Below are positions 14,290 to 17,132 of a stretch of DNA of 17,132 nt, in pieces (position 1 is the stretch's first letter; the number at the start of each line of letters is the position of its first letter). The notes under the pieces are model-generated. The model saw only the letters and a program-made list of their open reading frames with translations. It was not told the origin of the DNA and ran no database searches. A program made the translations under genes and the position numbers. The stretch covers positions 1 to 17,132 of the forward strand of contig CAKTMW010000043.1 of the NCBI GenBank assembly GCA_934574095.1, in the 5' to 3' direction. The DNA comes from an uncultured Oscillospiraceae bacterium. GTDB lineage: Bacteria; Bacillota; Clostridia; Oscillospirales; Oscillospiraceae.

Positions 14290-14375
14290 GTGTAGGGGCG
14301 GGATTCTACCCCGTCCCTCAGCATAAGATAGTGCCTGCGCTTACCGCAAGGGAGGGGTAGAACCCCTCCCCTACG
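14290..14375. repeat. Double-hairpin repeat, copy B (inverted relative to copy A)
   Basis: An 86-bp element ending GTGTAGGGG (14290-14298) and CCCCTACG (to 14375). Its hairpins GGGAGGGGT / ACCCCTCCC (14350-14358, 14362-14370, loop AGA) and GGGGCGGG..CCCCGTCCC match copy A at 11742-11828 when reverse-complemented. The closing base pair of the first hairpin differs in a compensatory way (C-G in A, T-A in B). Confidence 0.72.
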
Positions 14376-14415
14376 AAATAATGTCAAAATTGCCAGATTC
14401 CATGCCAGTCTAAGT

Positions 14416-15099
14416 TCACTTCATCTGCTCCAATGCGGTACGGGCGGCGGATTGCTCGGCTTCCTTCTTGCTGTGGCCGGAGCCCAGGCCGATGACCTGG
14501 CCGTTCAGCGTCACCGCCACGGTGAACACCTTGGCGTGGTCCGGGCCGCTCTCGGACACCAGCTCGTAGTGCAGCGCCTGGTTGGGCTTGCGCTGCACCA
14601 GCTCCTGCAGCTCGGTCTTGCAGTCCCGGCGGCGGCTCTCCACCACCTGCTCCTGCTCCTTGTCCAGCAGGATGCGGTGGATCAGGGCGCGGGCCTCGTC
14701 AATGCCGCCGTCCAGATACACCGCGGCCAGAACGGCCTCCACCGCGTCCGCCAGAATGGAGGGCCGGCGGCGGCCGCCGCCGCTCTCCTCGCCCTTGCCC
14801 AGCAGCAGGAATTCGCCCAAACGCAGGCTCTGTGCCACCTCGTGGAGACTCTCCTCGCACACCAGGGCGGCGCGGATGCGGGTCAGCTCACCCTCCGGCA
14901 GGTCCGGGTGCTTGCGGTAGAGAAAATCCGCCGACACGAAGCCCAGCACCGCATCCCCCAAAAACTCCAGCCGCTCGTTGCTGCTGACGCCGGCGGAACG
15001 GTGCTCATTGGCGTAGGAGCTGTGGTACAGCGCCCCCCGCAGCAGGGCCTGATCCTTGAAGGAATAGCCCAGCCGCTCTTCCAGTTGATGTAATTCCAT
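14416..15099 (-). CDS. rnc: Ribonuclease III
   Basis: Mg-dependent double-strand-specific endoribonuclease that matures rRNA and processes structured mRNAs. 227 residues, normal length. The catalytic domain has the signature SNERLEFLGDAVLGF at about 40-54 with the acidic active site, and a second acidic patch around DAVEAVLAAVYLDGG. The dsRNA-binding domain runs from about KTELQELVQRK to the end (GSGHSKKEAEQSAARTALEQMK). The frame is open for 60 more codons upstream, through the acpP terminator, but MELHQLEERLGYSFKD from ATG 15099 is the family start and has GGGAAG just upstream. Lies downstream of acpP as in many Firmicutes, but with a 139-bp structured gap between. Confidence 0.96.
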   Translation of the reverse strand: MELHQLEERLGYSFKDQALLRGALYHSSYANEHRSAGVSSNERLEFLGDAVLGFVSADFLYRKHPDLPEGELTRIRAALVCEESLHEVAQSLRLGEFLLLGKGEESGGGRRRPSILADAVEAVLAAVYLDGGIDEARALIHRILLDKEQEQVVESRRRDCKTELQELVQRKPNQALHYELVSESGPDHAKVFTVAVTLNGQVIGLGSGHSKKEAEQSAARTALEQMK

Positions 15100-15178
15100 C
15101 TTTCTTCCCTTTCCGGGCCGTCGCCCACAAGGTCCCGCGATGTGGACCCCATGGGCGGTGGCCCAAAACAAATTCTCG

Positions 15179-15225
15179 AAAAGAAAACCCCACAATGTGG
15201 GGTCACAATGCAGGGTTTTCTTTTT
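15179..15225 (-). terminator. Terminator/attenuator-like structure between acpP and rnc
   Basis: On the minus strand ACCCCAC-ATT-GTGGGGT (complement of 15187-15203) is followed by TTTCTTTT, a normal intrinsic terminator for acpP. An upstream AAAAGAAAACCC (complement of 15213-15224) can instead pair over 12 bases with GGGTTTTCTTTT (complement of 15179-15190), which uses part of the terminator arm and its T tract. The two folds share bases 15187-15190. Confidence 0.7.
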
Positions 15226-15238
15226 ATGTACAAGTATC

Positions 15239-15484
15239 TCACTCAATGTGGTTGCTGAGATAGCGGACGCAATCGCCAACAGTCTTCAGGGACTGCAGGT
15301 TCTCTTCATCGATCTCGCCGATGTCGAATTCCTCCTCCATCGCCATCACCAGCTCCACCAGATCCACGGAATCCGCGCCCAGGTCGTCCACAAAAGAACT
15401 GTCCATGGTCACTTCGTCTGCATCAATGGCAAACTGCTCCGCGATCAGATCTTGCATGGTTTTGAAGATCGTCTCCGGTGTCAT
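15239..15484 (-). CDS. acpP: Acyl carrier protein
   Basis: Small acidic carrier of growing fatty acyl chains, 81 residues. The phosphopantetheine attachment site is Ser39 in [10 protein letters not shown] (36-45), followed by the usual acidic helix [19 protein letters not shown] 15484 is preceded by AAAGGAGGA (15495-15503) with 10-base spacing. It lies between plsX and rnc, the Firmicutes arrangement, but fabD and fabG, which often sit here, are absent. It has its own strong promoter, so it can be made in excess of PlsX, fitting the high demand for ACP. Acyl-ACP is also the substrate of PlsX encoded upstream. Confidence 0.96.
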   Translation of the reverse strand: MTPETIFKTMQDLIAEQFAIDADEVTMDSSFVDDLGADSVDLVELVMAMEEEFDIGEIDEENLQSLKTVGDCVRYLSNHIE

Positions 15485-15524
15485 AGGAAGTTACTCCTCC
15501 TTTCAGATTGCTTTATCTTGGAAA

Positions 15525-15553
15525 ATAATACGGCAATCCTATCACGCTGTCAA
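15525..15553 (-). promoter_or_regulatory. Strong promoter of acpP
   Basis: On the minus strand a perfect TTGACA (complement of 15548-15553) and TATTAT (complement of 15525-15530) are 17 bases apart. The start would fall near 15518, giving a leader of about 35 bases. No FapR-like TTAGTACC palindrome is seen around it. Confidence 0.85.
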
Positions 15554-15579
15554 TACCTTTTTCGTAAATTTCTCGCGAA

Positions 15580-16590
15580 TTAGGAGGTAAGCGTCATTTC
15601 GTCCACATGGGCGGCGATCTCGTTCACCAGGCCGCTGGCCGCGACCTCCTTGGCCTGGCCGATGGCATTTTCGATGGCCTCGTCATTGGAAGAGCCGTGA
15701 GCCTTGATGACCGGCTTGGAAATGCCGATGAAGGCGGTGCCGCCCACTTTGTTGGGGTCCAGCTGCGCCTTGAAGGCGTTCAGCCCCGGCAGCACCATGG
15801 TGCCCGCCAGCTTGGTCAGCAGGTTTTTCTTGAAGATGCCCTTCAGGCAGCTTCCGGCGTAGGAGCCGGTGCCCTCGATGGTTTTCAGCATCACGTTGCC
15901 GGAGAAGCCGTCGGTCACCAGCACGTCGCAGCCGCCCTTGATGGCCTCCTTGGCCTCGATATTGCCGATAAAATTCAGCTTGGGCTGCTCCAGCAGCAGC
16001 GCCCGTGTCTGACGCTGGAGGTCGGTGCCCTTCTCCGCCTCCACGCCGATGTTGAGAAGGCCCACGCGGGGATTCTTGATCCCCAGCACATGGCTGGCGT
16101 AAAAGCTGCCCAGATAGGCGAATTGCAGCAGGTATTCCGGCGTACACTCGGCATTGGCGCCGCAGTCGATCAGCACGCAGCGGCCAGTGGTGGTGGGCAT
16201 GACGGGGGCCATGGCGGCCCGGCGGATGCCCCGCACACGCTTGGTGATGAGGGTAGCGCCGGTCAGCAGCGCGCCGGTGGAGCCGGCGGAGATGAAGGCG
16301 TCGCCCTCTCCGTCCCGCAGCAGCGTCAGGCCCACGCCCATGGAACTGTCCTTCTTCCGGCGGAACACCGTGGCGGGGTCGTCCTCCATGGTGACTTCCT
16401 CGGTAGTGGGCACGATGGTCATGCCCTGAGGCAGCTCCTGTACGCCGCACTGGGCGAGCGCTTCCCGGATGGCGGTCTCGTCGCCGGTGAGGGTGATGTC
16501 CACGCCCCAGCGCTTCTGTCCCTGCAGGGCACCCTTGACGATGGCCAGCGGCGCGTTGTCGCCGCCCATGGCGTCTACGATGATCCTCAT
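15580..16590 (-). CDS. plsX: Phosphate acyltransferase PlsX
   Basis: Peripheral membrane enzyme that makes acyl-phosphate from acyl-ACP and phosphate, feeding PlsY and so phosphatidic acid synthesis. 336 residues, usual length. Family features are the N-terminal VDAMGGDNAP (5-14), the central SAGSTGALLTGA and GANAEC segments, and TDGFSGNVMLKTIEG in the C-terminal third. ATG 16590 overlaps the trmFO stop by 4 bases (ATGA), and GGAGGAGGTG lies inside the end of trmFO, so the two are translationally coupled. The acpP gene follows after 95 bp with its own promoter and encodes the protein part of its substrate. Identification is firm. Confidence 0.96.
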   Translation of the reverse strand: MRIIVDAMGGDNAPLAIVKGALQGQKRWGVDITLTGDETAIREALAQCGVQELPQGMTIVPTTEEVTMEDDPATVFRRKKDSSMGVGLTLLRDGEGDAFISAGSTGALLTGATLITKRVRGIRRAAMAPVMPTTTGRCVLIDCGANAECTPEYLLQFAYLGSFYASHVLGIKNPRVGLLNIGVEAEKGTDLQRQTRALLLEQPKLNFIGNIEAKEAIKGGCDVLVTDGFSGNVMLKTIEGTGSYAGSCLKGIFKKNLLTKLAGTMVLPGLNAFKAQLDPNKVGGTAFIGISKPVIKAHGSSNDEAIENAIGQAKEVAASGLVNEIAAHVDEMTLTS

Positions 16591-17132
16591 TGGGAAAGCA
16601 CCTCCTCCCGAATTTCCTCGATGATGGCCAGCGACCGCTGGCTCAGCTCTGCGTTTTTGTTGCGCTTGCCCTTCACCCGGTGGTCAAGGGGCGGGATAAT
16701 GCCGAAATTGATATTCATAGGCTGGAACTCCGCCACGGACTCGTTGCTGACATACAGACCCAGTGCGCCGATGGCGGTTTCTCTGGGAAAGTCGATGGGT
16801 TCCTTGCCCAGCAGACGCCGGGCCAGCTCCACGCCCACCAGAAAACCGCTGGCGCAGGACTCTACATAGCCCTCCACGCCGGTCATCTGTCCGGCAAAGG
16901 CAATGCGTGGGTCGCTCTTGAGCCGGTAATACCGGTCAAGAAGCCGGGGCGAATCCAGATACGTATTGCGGTGCATGACGCCGTAGCGCAGAAACCGGGC
17001 GTCGTGCAGGGCGGGGATCATGGAGAACACCCGCTTCTGCTCCGGCCATTTCAGATGGGTCTGGAAACCCACCAGATTATAGATGGTGCCGTCGGCGTTG
17101 TCCTTGCGCAGCTGCACCACGGCATAGGGGTC
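16587..17132 (-). CDS. trmFO: TrmFO, folate/FAD-dependent tRNA m5U54 methyltransferase (partial)
   Basis: The C-terminal 181 residues are visible; the N-terminal FAD-binding part lies beyond the right edge. The enzyme makes ribothymidine at position 54 of the tRNA T-loop, using 5,10-methylenetetrahydrofolate and FAD. The visible part has DPYAVVQLRKDN at the edge, YNLVGFQTHLKWPEQKRVF, MHRNTYLDSP and the diagnostic FAGQMTGVEGYVESCASGFLVG. It differs from GidA/MnmG, its nearest relative, in this HRNTY/GQMTGVEGY pattern. The reading frame continues past the GTG at 17120 to the window end. It overlaps plsX by 4 bases, an unusual neighbour, probably only a shared operon. Confidence 0.93.
   Translation of the reverse strand, partial: DPYAVVQLRKDNADGTIYNLVGFQTHLKWPEQKRVFSMIPALHDARFLRYGVMHRNTYLDSPRLLDRYYRLKSDPRIAFAGQMTGVEGYVESCASGFLVGVELARRLLGKEPIDFPRETAIGALGLYVSNESVAEFQPMNINFGIIPPLDHRVKGKRNKNAELSQRSLAIIEEIREEVLSQ

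Larger units (their letters stand above)
13941..14415. other. Intergenic cluster of hairpins between rnc and the sigma-factor gene
   Basis: This 475-bp gap has no credible gene on either strand. It holds an 18-bp stem hairpin (14024-14062), an 80-bp imperfect palindrome (14071-14152), two GTAGGG-linked hairpins (14191-14213 and 14246-14271) and a double-hairpin repeat (14290-14375). No T-tract terminator for rnc is seen next to its stop codon, so rnc transcripts may end within this structured region. Confidence 0.7.

Noticed and set aside
13974..14295. Small open frames on both strands in the hairpin cluster
   Set aside because: Palindromic DNA gives open frames on both strands by symmetry; none has a ribosome binding site or known domain.
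14071..14375. Possible CRISPR array
   Set aside because: The recurring unit is only 6-7 bp, orientation changes, spacing is irregular and the intervening sequences are themselves palindromes; no cas genes nearby.
15100..15279. N-terminal extension of RNase III through the acpP terminator
   Set aside because: The extra 60 residues match nothing, the family start at ATG 15099 has a ribosome binding site, and the extension would overlap the end of acpP.

Overview
The window reads as chromosomal DNA of a GC-rich, low-oxygen gut-type Clostridia bacterium, most likely Oscillospiraceae/Ruminococcaceae. The evidence is Firmicutes-type gene content (FtsK/SpoIIIE-type translocase, folate-dependent TrmFO, BioY, a plsX-acpP-rnc block), strong AGGAGG-type ribosome binding sites, sigma-A promoters of the TTGACA/TATAAT kind, and intergenic GTAGGGG-headed hairpins. 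This placement is inference from gene content; no marker gene fixes the genus.

Layout. On the minus strand at the left are guaA and xpt (purine nucleotide synthesis/salvage) behind one promoter, then a separate minus-strand unit birA > chromate-transporter half 1 > half 2. bioY diverges from birA, so biotin uptake and biotin attachment sit back to back. bioY is followed on the plus strand by an unusual two-gene unit: a 720-residue fusion of an HSL-type alpha/beta hydrolase with a condensation/alcohol-acetyltransferase-like domain, and a small zinc-ribbon protein with six membrane segments. This unit runs convergently into ftsK across a hairpin-rich 244-bp gap.

From 8137 to the right end every gene is on the minus strand, in transcription order from the right: trmFO (partial) > plsX > acpP > rnc; then an ECF-like sigma factor translationally coupled to a 507-residue membrane protein, probably its anti-sigma regulator; then uppP > ftsK. 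The envelope theme is strong: PlsX and ACP feed phospholipid synthesis, UppP recycles the undecaprenyl carrier, FtsK works at the division septum, and the sigma/membrane-protein pair looks like an envelope-sensing switch.

The parts most worth a second look are (1) the hydrolase-acyltransferase fusion with its zinc-ribbon membrane partner, a candidate ester-remodelling system of unknown substrate; (2) the sigma/multi-pass membrane protein pair, which is bracketed by two copies of an approximately 86-bp double-hairpin repeat in opposite orientation showing a compensatory stem change; (3) a cluster of GTAGGG-headed palindromes at 14071-14375; and (4) two structured intergenic regions (7895-8138 and 15179-15225). 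The genes themselves are otherwise mostly standard housekeeping genes.
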